A stretch of DNA of 64,000 bases from positions 1 through 64,000 of the forward strand of contig NZ_JPOS01000038.1 in assembly GCF_000759025.1 (NCBI RefSeq), in the 5' to 3' direction. Origin of the DNA: Phaeodactylibacter xiamenensis (lineage in GTDB: Bacteria; Bacteroidota; Bacteroidia; Chitinophagales; Saprospiraceae). Made by a program: the position numbers and the translations under genes. Under the pieces are notes generated by a model. It was not told where the DNA came from. It searched no databases and worked only from the letters and a program-made list of their open reading frames with translations. Shown piece by piece: positions 32,521 through 39,715 of this stretch (within the stretch, counting starts at the first letter, position 1; the number at the start of each line of letters is the position of its first letter).

Positions 32521-33175
32521 TTTAGGTCGGTTTTTTAGCTTGGTAGGGGCGACATTATTTTTGGCTTCATGTGGCTGCCGACAAGATTCCTTTGGAGAAC
32601 AATTGGAGCTTGTCATTCCGATAGAAGTGAAGCCAGAACAAGATTCATTCCGTTTAGGAGATACCCTTTGGATATCTGCTGACTTTAGTAAAAATGTAGA
32701 GGTACGAGGACAGGAAAAAAAGATTTACCTCGAAAATTTTAATTTTTTTGCGAGCCTTGTCGTTTCTGAAATTAGCGATACCGTAGAGCGGTATATCCCA
32801 AATCCTACATTCGTTGTCCGAAAAGGAGAGTTGGAAGTATTGCCGTTGCAGACTGCAATATCCTATCCCATGTATTTTGTGGAAACTGAAACGGCCTACC
32901 AATTTGAGGCAGGCATCGTTTTAAAAGTGCCGGGTTTGTTCCATCTCGGGATAAGTTCATCAGAATCTGTACTGGAAAGATATGAGCATCCGGCTATGTA
33001 CGCTTGTAAGAATGATAGGCGAAGTCAAGTACAGATTTACTATCAAAATAGTGCAACCAATGAGGAGCGTTATGAGCGCTTATTTTTGCAAACAGAGGTA
33101 GATTACTTGCTAGAGTTAGTTGACTTTCAGCGGTATTCAGACTATGGAGGTTTTACTTTTATAGTCACTGAATAG
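32510..33175 (+). CDS. Small lipoprotein, B family (B1)
   Basis: 221 aa from ATG 32510, overlapping the end of A1 by 11 bases. Lipoprotein signal SLVGATLFLASC with Cys 21, then CRQDSFGEQ. Shared family blocks are D(S/T)F.LGDTLW, SE(I/V)SDT(V/I)E.Y and YEHPAMY.C..(D/N)RRS, ending in FTFIVTE. The predicted fold is beta-rich. It is about 40% identical by eye to B2 and more distant from B3. Clearly AT-richer than A1 and the core genes. It may be a partner, inhibitor or immunity-like protein for A1 (inference from pairing only). I know no name for this family. Confidence 0.8.
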   Translation: MVTSLGRFFSLVGATLFLASCGCRQDSFGEQLELVIPIEVKPEQDSFRLGDTLWISADFSKNVEVRGQEKKIYLENFNFFASLVVSEISDTVERYIPNPTFVVRKGELEVLPLQTAISYPMYFVETETAYQFEAGIVLKVPGLFHLGISSSESVLERYEHPAMYACKNDRRSQVQIYYQNSATNEERYERLFLQTEVDYLLELVDFQRYSDYGGFTFIVTE

Positions 33176-33187
33176 CGGCACGGATAC

Positions 33188-33235
33188 CAGCCTGTCAGCC
33201 CAATCTGAAGTGCTGGCAGGCTGTTTAGTTTTCGT
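33188..33235 (+). terminator. Terminator after B1
   Basis: CAGCCTGTCAGC (33188-33199) pairs with GCTGGCAGGCTG (33212-33223), 12 bp with one G-U pair, followed by a T-rich tail TTTAGTTTTCGTTT. The same structure recurs after B2. Confidence 0.75.
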
Positions 33236-33252
33236 TTATAATTGACCGCCTC

Positions 33253-33324
33253 TGGTAGCAAGGCGGCCCCAACGGAAACACATTAGCAAACTATAACCAA
33301 CTTTTTCAGGACTATGGCTTTTAG
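33253..33324 (+). pseudogene. Decayed C-terminal tail of an A gene, ahead of B2
   Basis: Twenty-four codons aligned with the last codons of A1: TGG TAG CAA then GGPNGNTLANYNQLFQDYGF and TAG. The A1 counterpart is WQQSGPQGNTLAGFNQIFQD. One Gln codon is now a stop. The remnant overlaps the B2 start by 11 bases, exactly as A1 overlaps B1. B2 is therefore the surviving half of a duplicated A-B cassette. Confidence 0.8.
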
Positions 33325-33979
33325 AATGATTGCTTTCTGCGGGCTTTTAGGGCTTATCCTGTTCATCAGCAGTTGCGGCTGCAAAGAGGATGAGTTTGGC
33401 GAGCAGATGATAATAGAACTACCGGTTTCCACCTACCCAAATAAGGATACCTTTCAATTAGGAGATACCTTATGGGTAGAGTGCCTGTTTCCTAAGGTAT
33501 TTTCCGTAAAGGATGCCAGTGGGGAAATCGTTTTGGAGGACTTTCAATTCCGTACTTCACTATTTTTCTCTGAAGTGTCTGATACCATAGAGCAGTATGG
33601 TAACGAAGTGGGGGTGCTTGAAAGGATAGGTACAGTAGACTTTTTACCTTCATTTACTGCTGCAGAATATCCCATAGGTATTGTTGAGGACTCTTTGAAT
33701 TATTCCTTCAAAGCAGGTTTCGTTCTGTTAGAGCCAGGACTATATTGGTTTGGCTTTAGTACTCCGGAGTTTTTGTATGAAGATTATGAACACCCGGCGA
33801 TGTACACCTGTGGCCGGAACCGGCGGTCGAGCGTAAATTTCTTCTATCAAAACCCTGCGACTTCTGAAGAAGGATATCAAAGGTTGATTTCAGAAACCAA
33901 TGTGGAGTACCTTCCGGAGTTATTAGATTTAGAAGAATACAGAGGCACAGGTGCTTTGACCTTTTGGGTGGTTGAGTAG
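33314..33979 (+). CDS. Small lipoprotein, B family (B2, orphan)
   Basis: 221 aa. Signal MAFRMIAFCGLLGLILFISS before Cys 21, then GCKEDEFGEQ. It has the same blocks as B1: DTFQLGDTLW, FSEVSDTIEQY, YEHPAMYTCGRNRRS and a FWVVE end. It has no complete A gene of its own; only the A tail (33253-33324) remains upstream. AT-rich. An intact frame despite loss of the partner suggests that selection keeps it, as seen for orphan immunity genes (analogy, not proof). Confidence 0.8.
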   Translation: MAFRMIAFCGLLGLILFISSCGCKEDEFGEQMIIELPVSTYPNKDTFQLGDTLWVECLFPKVFSVKDASGEIVLEDFQFRTSLFFSEVSDTIEQYGNEVGVLERIGTVDFLPSFTAAEYPIGIVEDSLNYSFKAGFVLLEPGLYWFGFSTPEFLYEDYEHPAMYTCGRNRRSSVNFFYQNPATSEEGYQRLISETNVEYLPELLDLEEYRGTGALTFWVVE

Positions 33980-33990
33980 ACTATAAATAC

Positions 33991-34040
33991 CAGCCTGTCA
34001 GCTTAATCTGGAGCGCTGGCAGGCTGTTTGGTTTTCGGTT
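33991..34040 (+). terminator. Terminator after B2
   Basis: CAGCCTGTCAGC (33991-34002) with GCTGGCAGGCTG (34015-34026), then TTTGGTTTTCGGTT. It is a duplicate of the hairpin after B1, with a changed loop. Confidence 0.75.
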
Positions 34041-34055
34041 ATAATTGCCCGCCTC

Positions 34056-34100
34056 TGGCAGCAAAGCGGCCCCAATGGAAATACTTTAGCAAGCTTCAAC
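34056..34100 (+). pseudogene. Second decayed A-gene tail
   Basis: Reads WQQSGPNGNTLASFN, matching the A1 C-terminus, then diverges. It follows the B2 terminator at the same distance as the first remnant follows the B1 terminator, but no B gene follows. It is the trace of a third cassette. Confidence 0.7.
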
Positions 34101-34155
34101 ACAAAAAGTAGTGCCCAAACATATGGCATGAAGCTAAAAGCATAAAGTTAAAACT

Positions 34156-34241
34156 GCCCTCCTGATTTCCAGAAAGAATAGGTCATGCTTATTTTGCATT
34201 TTCTTTCCAGAAAAAGAAACAATTTCAGAAATCAGGAGGGC
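34156..34241 (+). promoter_or_regulatory. Long inverted repeat in the leader of the 34256 gene
   Basis: GCCCTCCTGATTTC (34156-34169) and GAAATCAGGAGGGC (34228-34241) are perfect 14-bp inverted repeats 58 bases apart. A smaller GAAAG/CTTTC stem lies inside. The right arm ends 14 bases before the ATG at 34256. It may be a leader structure controlling translation or the ends of a small inserted element; there is no T-run for termination. Confidence 0.5.
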
Positions 34242-34255
34242 TAAAAAATATAGCC

Positions 34256-34936
34256 ATGAAATACTACTTCAAAAGCACCTTTACAGCCTTACTCCTACTG
34301 CTCAGCACAAGTGCCCTGTACGGGCAGACCTACTTCAGCCTCCGGCTGGGTGGTGGTGTAACGGAGATAAAGGGGGGGGATTTTCATAGAGTTTCTTCAC
34401 CCGGTTTTTACGAAGTGAGAGATCGGCTCCTGCCGCATTGGTCGGTGGGGCTAGGCTTAGAAAAACAGATCAGCGAAGCGCTTTTCCTTTCCTGGACAAA
34501 CAGTTATTATTTTGATCGGGTATTTGAGATGTCAGTATTCAATATTGTTGGATATAGTTTTCACCGCTTCAATAGCTGGCGTACGGATTTTGCTGTCAAG
34601 CGGTCATTTGCAGATGCATTCTTGATAGGCGCCGGGCTAGGTCTGAACTATATTCATAACCCTGAGATAAGCGTAACTGGGGAAGATTATTCGGAAGTCA
34701 GTAATTCTGGGGGCAATGCTCCTGATCATCGTTATTTCGAGTACACTTCACACCTGTCGCTCGCCTACTGGTACAAAAGGTATATGGTAGAGCTTTCCTA
34801 CATTCATGGCCTGGGGCTGAGGAACAGGGAGCGGGAAATGCTCCGCCCCATTAATGAGCTCAATCTTACGCTGATCCTTCAGTTCAAGGCGCCGTGGTCT
34901 GGTAAAGGGCGCAGGGGCATGGAGCTTCGGTTTTGA
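34256..34936 (+). CDS. Outer membrane beta-barrel-like protein
   Basis: 226 aa. Signal peptide FTALLLLLSTSALYGQ, then strands typical of a small barrel (TYFSLRLGGGVTEIKGGDF, WSVGLGLEKQISEALFLSW, FLIGAGLGLNYIHNP, LSLAYWYKRYMVELSYIHG), ending KGRRGMELRF with a terminal Phe. It is inserted between the B2 cassette and A2 and may belong to the A/B locus. Function unknown. Confidence 0.72.
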   Translation: MKYYFKSTFTALLLLLSTSALYGQTYFSLRLGGGVTEIKGGDFHRVSSPGFYEVRDRLLPHWSVGLGLEKQISEALFLSWTNSYYFDRVFEMSVFNIVGYSFHRFNSWRTDFAVKRSFADAFLIGAGLGLNYIHNPEISVTGEDYSEVSNSGGNAPDHRYFEYTSHLSLAYWYKRYMVELSYIHGLGLRNREREMLRPINELNLTLILQFKAPWSGKGRRGMELRF

Positions 34937-34977
34937 AGTGTAGCATAAAAAGTGTGCCTGCTGTATTCAGCAGTAGT

Positions 34978-35227
34978 TTATATGCTTTTTTACAATGCAT
35001 GCTTGTCTTTTTGGTAGCATTGTTGTAATTTAGGAGCATTATTGCATCTCTTTAAACCAAATAACACTTGTGAACCATTCAACAAACGGTAGTGTGACTG
35101 TACACACACACATTCCATCCGCCGAAGCCAATAGGCGAAGGAGGGCACACATTCCATCCGCCGAAGCCAGAGGGCGAAGGAGGACACACTTCCCTCCAGG
35201 CAACTTAGGCGAAGGAGGACACCCATC
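34978..35227 (+). repeat. Duplicated leader copy 2 with 39-bp tandem repeat
   Basis: Counterpart of 30103-30360. It contains two 39-bp units (35109-35147 and 35148-35186, each with CATTCCATCCGCCGAAGCC); copy 1 has one. The equivalent of the A1 start is GTG 35070. That frame runs 56 codons to TGA 35238-35240 and so ends just after the A2 start at 35228. The leader peptide is thus out of frame with A2, whereas in A1 it is fused. Confidence 0.75.
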
Positions 35228-37258
35228 GTGCCCCTTCTGATACTTCTCAGCATAATCATGTTGGGCTGGAGTTGTGAGAAGGAGGCACTGCCTTCACCCG
35301 CAATAACAGAAACAGAGGCTTCACCGGAACCGAGTATTGTATTCCGGTCTGAGAAAGACTCAGTGCCCACTATTCTGGGCGCACAGCGCAACAACCCCTA
35401 CACCGTACCGAATATGACACAGGCTTGGAACAATCTTTTCGGGCAGCACAAATCCTACGCTGCTTTGCCGGCCACCCACCAATACGTAAAATTTGACCCC
35501 CAAAGCCTTGAGGAATACAAGGCACTTGCAGAAAGCGGGATCACTTATGTTGATTTTCCGCTGGGCTACGAGGTGGTGCAATTGGGCGATTATTACCCAC
35601 AGGAAGGCCTTGGGGCAGAGGGCATTCCGGATTTTTATGGCGTTCTGGAAGCCGGAGAGCCGGTGCCGGCTGTAACGTATCAGGTCCTGGAAGACCTGGT
35701 TATCCCTCCCTACGAAACCCCATTGACTGCTCGTGCCTTTGAGGAGGTTGGCGGCCTTTCTGCCTATTTTGAAGGGCTGGGTGGCACCGGTGTCAGTGCC
35801 ATACCGGACCCCTGCGGGCAGGAGTGCCCGAATTACCCCAATTGTTTTTACTTCCCGCAGCACTTTGGCTGTTCAGGCCCGCCGACTTACAACGGGGACT
35901 GCACGCCAGACAGCCCGGACTGGCCTGACTGTTTGGTGATTTACGACGATGAGGAAGAGGAGCTCAACGATTGCGGCTGCCCGGTGCCGGGCGATGTGCG
36001 GATGCCTGCGGGCTGTATACAGGTGCAGGATGTTGAGCGCAACGGGCTATTTCCGGTAGAAGCAGTGCGGGTGGTCTGGTGGAATGGCTGGTTCACTTTC
36101 AAGACGGCCGAAACAGATGCACGGGGCTGCTGGCAGATCAAAAACCACCGGGAGTATGGGAAAGCCCATATGTGGGTCAGCTTCCTGAACGACCGGGCGA
36201 GGCTGCGGGGCTTTGTAGGAAATACGGTGCAGGTTTGGCGCCTGTTGGCGACCGTGACCGATTACGGCGGGGAGCTTGGTGGCGGTTCCTACAACAACAT
36301 TCAAACTGAATACAACCTCTGGAACAATCAGGGCGGGCGGGACCACCGCAACTGGTCGGCCGCCACGGTCATGAATGCCCTGCACCATTTCCATACGGAA
36401 TCCCAAAATGACGGCATCAACCCACCGCCGATGGGATTGGATATTTACCTGACGGCGTACCGGACAGATGGCATTGCGCTGATGACCTCACAGATACCCG
36501 TGCAGCTATTAGAACAGTGGATCAACCAGGGATTATTCAACTCCCAGCTGCTTCCAAATGTTATAAATAGCCTTCTTCTAATACCGGACGTAGCCATAGG
36601 CTGCGACTTTCAAAACTCTGACGAGCAATGGGCCATTGCGCAGCATGAACTTGCCCACACCTCTCATTTCACCAATGTTGGAGCCGTATTCTGGGGGCAA
36701 TTGGGGTTAGCCACTCTTAATGCCCGGATTTCTACAGGTTCTTCGTGGGGGGATGAGAATGTGTTTGATGCCGGCCGCCTCGCCATTTGCGAAAGCTGGG
36801 CTTCTCATTTGGAGCATGTGTATACGGACCGGGAGTTTGGGGGGAACTTTAGTGGGCCAAGAAGTTGGTTTGACAGGTTAGATAGATGGAGGAACCACCG
36901 GCCCAATCACGTGCCAATTGGACTTCATTTAGATTTAATCGACAACGTAGAACCGATGGTATCATTTGATAGAATTGGAGGAGGCAGTGGCGCAGTAATT
37001 GATAATGTTACGGGCCTTACAAACGGGCAGCTGTTTTCCGTTTTATACCGACGACGAAGTAGTTTGGGACCAACCATGACTTCGTGTCGGCATATACTCG
37101 TGCGTCGGGTTTGTGCATTACGCCCAAACCTCTCCGTTCCGAGTATAGATGCAGCCACTGATGATCCTCAGGTATACCGGCAGCGTATTATCAATGATTT
37201 GTTGCCTGGCTCAGGGATCGCGGTTGGCGATGTCGACGCACTTTTTAACAGCTATTAA
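35228..37258 (+). CDS. Large lipoprotein with HExxH motif (A2)
   Basis: 676 aa from GTG 35228. Lipoprotein signal LLILLSIIMLGWSC (Cys 16), with an unusually short, uncharged n-region. No better start exists in frame, because a stop lies at 35132 and the open codons after it include no ATG. Domain order as A1: NNPYTVPNMTQAW (from 56), cysteine-rich linker (CGQECPNYPNC, DWPDC), a regulatory-like domain (about 249-345), QHELAHTSHF (HExxH, 473-477) and the presumed third ligand in AICESWASHLEH (Glu 522). It ends VDALFNSY. A hairpin and B3 follow. Substrate unknown. Confidence 0.78.
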   Translation: MPLLILLSIIMLGWSCEKEALPSPAITETEASPEPSIVFRSEKDSVPTILGAQRNNPYTVPNMTQAWNNLFGQHKSYAALPATHQYVKFDPQSLEEYKALAESGITYVDFPLGYEVVQLGDYYPQEGLGAEGIPDFYGVLEAGEPVPAVTYQVLEDLVIPPYETPLTARAFEEVGGLSAYFEGLGGTGVSAIPDPCGQECPNYPNCFYFPQHFGCSGPPTYNGDCTPDSPDWPDCLVIYDDEEEELNDCGCPVPGDVRMPAGCIQVQDVERNGLFPVEAVRVVWWNGWFTFKTAETDARGCWQIKNHREYGKAHMWVSFLNDRARLRGFVGNTVQVWRLLATVTDYGGELGGGSYNNIQTEYNLWNNQGGRDHRNWSAATVMNALHHFHTESQNDGINPPPMGLDIYLTAYRTDGIALMTSQIPVQLLEQWINQGLFNSQLLPNVINSLLLIPDVAIGCDFQNSDEQWAIAQHELAHTSHFTNVGAVFWGQLGLATLNARISTGSSWGDENVFDAGRLAICESWASHLEHVYTDREFGGNFSGPRSWFDRLDRWRNHRPNHVPIGLHLDLIDNVEPMVSFDRIGGGSGAVIDNVTGLTNGQLFSVLYRRRSSLGPTMTSCRHILVRRVCALRPNLSVPSIDAATDDPQVYRQRIINDLLPGSGIAVGDVDALFNSY

Positions 37259-37266
37259 AAAATAAC

Positions 37267-37287
37267 GGGCGGCATTGATTGCCGCCC
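37267..37287 (+). terminator. Hairpin between A2 and B3
   Basis: GGGCGGC, loop ATTGATT, GCCGCCC, then ACTTTTCTT. It is a weak terminator or partial attenuator and could set the B3 level relative to A2. Confidence 0.5.
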
Positions 37288-37302
37288 ACTTTTCTTCTGC
37301 TT

Positions 37303-37977
37303 ATGAGATATTTAATCATTTTACTCCCTTTCATCCTGCTCCTCTGCTGGGGCTGTCCCCGCAAAGAATGCCGCGATGCCGACTTCGGCGGTGCCTATCA
37401 GTTCGTTATCCCGGCTACGCTGAGCCCGGCGAGGGACACCTTCCGGATAGGGGACACGATCCACATTTCTTCTGTGTTTAGCGACGAAGTATACGAGCGG
37501 CAGACGCAGCAGTACTATAAGCTAGAGAACTGGCGGTTTTATCCAGATACTGGAATTGACCGAATTGATGTGGCTGATACTCCACTTGTTCGAGACGCGC
37601 TGCTAAGTTTTGATGTAATTGTACCGGAAGATTTTGACTACATTATTTATAATTATATAAGTGGCGATGTGGGGTTGATTGGGCAGTATAATTATAAAAA
37701 TGGTACTTACGCACTAGAATATGCGATTGTACCACAAGACACCGGGTTATTTTATTTTTTTCACGGTGCAGTGCAGTCATTCGACGATGACCAAGACTTC
37801 CCTGGTCGCTGCCCTCGAAAACTTTCTAATACCAATGTGGAGTTGAATGGAGGGGCAGGGAATAACATTGAGTTTTTGTCTGCCAGCCCTGACCCACACT
37901 ACAACGATTGGGTGTTGCTACGTTCACAAGAGCGTTTTCATGACAATGGCGGCTACTGCTTTTACGTAGTGGAGTGA
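37303..37977 (+). CDS. Small lipoprotein, B family (B3)
   Basis: 224 aa from ATG 37303. Lipoprotein signal MRYLIILLPFILLLCWGC, then RDADFGGAYQFVIPATLSPA. It keeps DTFRIGDTIHISS (compare DTFQLGDTLW in B2), DTGLFYFF and an FYVVE end but lacks the YEHPAMY block, so it is the most diverged member. It is paired with A2 as B1 is with A1. Pairing diverged A with diverged B suggests co-evolution (inference). Confidence 0.75.
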   Translation: MRYLIILLPFILLLCWGCPRKECRDADFGGAYQFVIPATLSPARDTFRIGDTIHISSVFSDEVYERQTQQYYKLENWRFYPDTGIDRIDVADTPLVRDALLSFDVIVPEDFDYIIYNYISGDVGLIGQYNYKNGTYALEYAIVPQDTGLFYFFHGAVQSFDDDQDFPGRCPRKLSNTNVELNGGAGNNIEFLSASPDPHYNDWVLLRSQERFHDNGGYCFYVVE

Positions 37978-38019
37978 GATGAAATCTTCATGGGGCGGCA
38001 GCGTCGTAATCGGTCATCC

Positions 38020-38212
38020 GATGCCGGCCGCCTCGCCATCTGCGAAAGCTGGGCGGAGCACTTGGAGTAGGTGTATACGGACAGGGCGTATGGGGGGGAC
38101 TTTAGTGGAACAATTAGTTGGGTAGACAGATTGGATGGATGGAGGAACCACCGTCCCAATCATGTGCCCATTGGGCTGCATTTAGATTTACTCGACAATA
38201 CTGAGCCAGTGA
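38020..38212 (+). pseudogene. Decayed fragment of an A gene (A3)
   Basis: Aligns with A2 around 36766-36960. DAGRLAICESWAEHLE keeps the presumed zinc-ligand Glu, then a stop (TAG) replaces the next His codon. After the stop the frame continues with DRLDGWRNHRPNHVPIGLHL and DLLDNTEPVI before losing similarity. The HExxH part is gone. It shows that a third A gene once stood here. Confidence 0.82.
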
Positions 38213-38290
38213 TTTTAGATGATAAATTTAGGCGATGAGGGTTTGGTGTTAAGAAAATAAATACTCGATTGAAAATGTCTTTTATTGCTA

Positions 38291-38322
38291 CTCCGGCGAC
38301 GATTTTGGAATCGTGGCCGGAG
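38291..38322 (+). other. Hairpin upstream of the Gfo/Idh gene
   Basis: CTCCGGC-GACGATT, loop TTGG, AATCGTG-GCCGGAG, interrupted by one G-G mismatch. It lies in a GC-rich 240-bp stretch (38221-38457) without genes and about 135 bases before the next ATG. It has no T-run. It could be part of a structured leader RNA; no known riboswitch was recognised. Confidence 0.45.
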
Positions 38323-38457
38323 AACGTGGTCCAGGGTTGCCTGTCAGGCCGCCCCCGTATAGCTATCGGACTAAAGTCGCCACCTGACTCTTGAAGCGGA
38401 AACCGGGCTTAGCATCAACAACCCGCCCTGCCAGGCAGTTATCCAAAGTAAAAGCTT

Positions 38458-39540
38458 ATGGATAAATGGTCAACCTCCCGCCGCCACTTCCTCCGGCAGT
38501 CTGCAATGGCAGCCGGTAGCCTGCTGGCGGCCCCTGCACTCCTGGGCTGCCAAAAGCCGAAAAAACGCCTGGGCGTTGCCCTCGTCGGGCTTGGCGGCTA
38601 CTCCCGCGGACAACTTGCACCGGCCCTCCAAATGACGGAGCATTGCTACCTCGCCGGTATTGTGACGGGCAGCCCGGAGAAAATTCCCACCTGGCAGCAG
38701 CGGTACAGCATTCCGGATAAGAATGTCTATTCCTACGATACCATGCACGAAATGGCGGATAACCCGGATATTGATGTGATCTACATCGTGGTGCCGACCG
38801 GGCTTCATGCCGAGTATGCCATCCGCGCGGCCAACGCTGGCAAGCATGTCTGGTGTGAGAAGCCCATGGCCATGAATGTGGAGGAATGCCAGTCGATCAT
38901 TGATGCCTGTGACCAAAACGGGGTGAAGCTCAGCATTGGCTACCGCATGCAGCACGAGCCCAACACGCAGACGGTCATTGAATACGCCCGAACAAAGCCC
39001 TATGGTGCTATCCAATCCGCTGAGGCACTAGCGGGCTATGCCGGGTCCGGGCAGGGCAGCGGCTGGCGCTTTCAGGCCGATATGGGCGGTGGCGCACTCT
39101 ACGATATGGGCGTGTACACCATCAACGGACTACGCTACGCCACAGGCATGGAGCCGGTGCAGGTGCGTTCGGCTTCCCGTGATATTCCCAATGAAGTCGA
39201 TGTGACTACCACTTTTGAGCTCGTTTTTCCGAATGGAGTGAAAGGCAGCGGAAAAACCAGTGTGGTGGAAACGATAAACCGCCTGCGGGTAGACTGCGCC
39301 AATGGCTGGTACAAGCTGGAGCCTATGCAGTCCTACAGCGGCGTGCAGGGTGTCACCAGCGATGGTAAACGGCTGGACAAACCGATCAAAGACCAGCAAG
39401 CCCGACAGATGGACAACGATGCCCTGGCTATTCTGAATGGTACGCCGGTGCTGGTCCCGGGCGAGGAGGGACTCCGGGACATCCGTATCGTGCAGGCGAT
39501 TATGGAGGCGGACCGTACGGGAGAAGTAGTGGATTTGTAG
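38458..39540 (+). CDS. Gfo/Idh/MocA-family oxidoreductase, Tat-exported lipoprotein type
   Basis: 360 aa. The N-terminus has a twin-arginine motif (SRRHFLRQS) and a lipobox (ALLGC, Cys 31), so it is probably exported folded with bound NADP and anchored, as glucose-fructose oxidoreductases are. Rossmann motif VALVGLGGYSRGQ (about 40-52), EKPMAMNVEEC with the EKP motif, and the C-terminal domain with AGSGQGSGWRFQADMGGGAL and DMGVYTINGLRY. The substrate is probably a sugar or sugar-like compound. No clustered partner gene is present. Confidence 0.9.
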   Translation: MDKWSTSRRHFLRQSAMAAGSLLAAPALLGCQKPKKRLGVALVGLGGYSRGQLAPALQMTEHCYLAGIVTGSPEKIPTWQQRYSIPDKNVYSYDTMHEMADNPDIDVIYIVVPTGLHAEYAIRAANAGKHVWCEKPMAMNVEECQSIIDACDQNGVKLSIGYRMQHEPNTQTVIEYARTKPYGAIQSAEALAGYAGSGQGSGWRFQADMGGGALYDMGVYTINGLRYATGMEPVQVRSASRDIPNEVDVTTTFELVFPNGVKGSGKTSVVETINRLRVDCANGWYKLEPMQSYSGVQGVTSDGKRLDKPIKDQQARQMDNDALAILNGTPVLVPGEEGLRDIRIVQAIMEADRTGEVVDL

Positions 39541-39580
39541 GATGGTGCCGGGGGCAGTGGCAATGCGTGAGACTAGGAAT

Positions 39581-39697
39581 AGGCTGAGGATAAGGCTGAG
39601 GTTGAGACCAACCGGGGACCTACGCAGGGAGCGACAGTTCACTGTCGCCGCCAGGGAGACCATGCCAGGTCCTCAACCTTAACCTCAGCCTCAACCT
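39581..39697. repeat. Imperfect inverted repeat between converging genes
   Basis: Arms about 39581-39608 (AGGCTGAGGATAAGGCTGAG...) and 39668-39697 (GGTCCTCAACCTTAACCTCA...) are imperfect reverse complements of about 29 bases. GCGACAGT-TC-ACTGTCGC forms a perfect stem at their centre (39631-39648). It looks like a small palindromic extragenic element or bidirectional terminator. Confidence 0.6.
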
Positions 39698-39715
39698 CCC
39701 CCGGGACAGCACCCG

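Noticed and set aside
38281-38457. tRNA or other standard RNA gene
   Set aside because: A hairpin is visible but no cloverleaf, T-loop or tmRNA-like features.
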